From SIG701 sp045577175 (lineage in GTDB: Bacteria; Bacillota; Clostridia; Oscillospirales; CAG-272), in the NCBI GenBank assembly GCA_045577175.1, contig JAZNHT010000064.1, forward strand, positions 1-21,463: 21,463 nucleotides of DNA, given 5' to 3'. A program made the translations under genes and the position numbers. Numbering within the stretch: the first letter of the stretch is position 1; every line of letters begins with the position of its first letter. Below, piece after piece: positions 21,341-21,463 of this stretch. The notes under the pieces are model-generated. The model saw nothing but the letters and a program-made list of their open reading frames with translations. It ran no database searches and was not told the DNA's origin.

Positions 21341-21346
21341 ATACAG

Positions 21347-21463
21347 GCTGTCCGCGAGGGACGGCGAAGATGCTCCTTGAAAATTGAACAACAATGACGA
21401 AACACTTCATTGAAGTGAGACGGAAAGACTCCGAAAATTCTTTTGAATTTTTAGAAACTCTTT
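21347..21463 (+). ncRNA. rRNA operon leader (start of pre-16S transcript), cut by window end
   Basis: Downstream of P2 there is no coding frame. A boxA-like TGCTCCTTGAAAA lies at 21371-21383, then the ATTGAACAAC run often seen in Clostridial rRNA leaders and spacers. Two hairpins follow: CACTTC-3-GAAGTG (21403-21417) and AAAATTC-4-GAATTTT (21434-21451). This pattern predicts a 16S rRNA gene just past position 21463. The 16S start itself is not inside the window, so the assignment is by context. Confidence 0.7.

Noticed and set aside
1..21463. CRISPR arrays, insertion sequences, integrases, tRNA genes
   Set aside because: I saw no regularly spaced repeats, transposase motifs or tRNA cloverleaf sequences on either strand by eye; a dedicated tRNA scan would settle the last point.

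Overview
The window looks like chromosomal DNA of a Gram-positive anaerobe of the class Clostridia, probably a gut Oscillospirales/Christensenellales-type bacterium. Reasons: moderately high G+C, near-consensus sigma-A promoters with 17-bp spacers, strong GGAGG ribosome binding sites, a Veg homologue, a FeoB plus FeoB-associated Cys-rich protein pair, YetF-type DUF421/DUF4363 proteins and a long (type 2-like) IleS. This placement is inference; no 16S sequence is inside the window. I see no mobile element, CRISPR array or tRNA gene.

Layout. Positions 1-1298 are the 3' end of a ferrous iron transport operon (partial feoB and the small FeoB-associated protein). Positions 1375-2328 are a monocistronic D-amino acid aminotransferase with its own promoter and terminator. 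Positions 2361-15257 hold a large carbohydrate-catabolism locus in three forward units. Unit A (2472-9352) encodes an unrecognised Cys/His-rich protein, an FGGY kinase, a NagA-type deacetylase, a DapA/NanA-type lyase, a YhcH/NanQ-type protein, an SDR dehydrogenase and an aldo/keto reductase. Unit B (9498-10867) encodes an archaeal-type triosephosphate isomerase-like protein and a long YjbQ-like protein. Unit C (12259-15212) encodes a SIS sugar-phosphate isomerase, a cytosolic neutral-ceramidase-like amidase and a divergent NagB-like protein. A convergent XRE regulator (10920-11996, minus) sits between B and C.

Positions 15257-16273 are a small divergent module: a HTH regulator facing a TM2-domain protein and a DUF2752 membrane protein across a perfect 19-bp palindrome. 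Positions 16306-19967 hold veg (minus) divergent from ileS (plus). Positions 20004-21082 are a DUF421-DUF4363 membrane pair on the minus strand. Positions 21218-21463 are tandem strong promoters, a boxA-like element and leader sequence typical of an rRNA operon, whose 16S gene should start just past the window edge.

How the genes may work together: the three units together supply a kinase, two N-deacylase-type hydrolases, two sugar-phosphate isomerase/deaminase-type proteins, a Schiff-base lyase, a TIM-type isomerase and two redox enzymes. This is the toolkit for phosphorylating an N-acylated (amino) sugar or sugar acid, deacylating it, isomerising it and splitting it to central metabolites. 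It matches no textbook NAG or sialic acid operon: there is no NanE, no ROK kinase and no transporter, and several active-site motifs are altered. I regard it as the best candidate here for an undescribed catabolic pathway.
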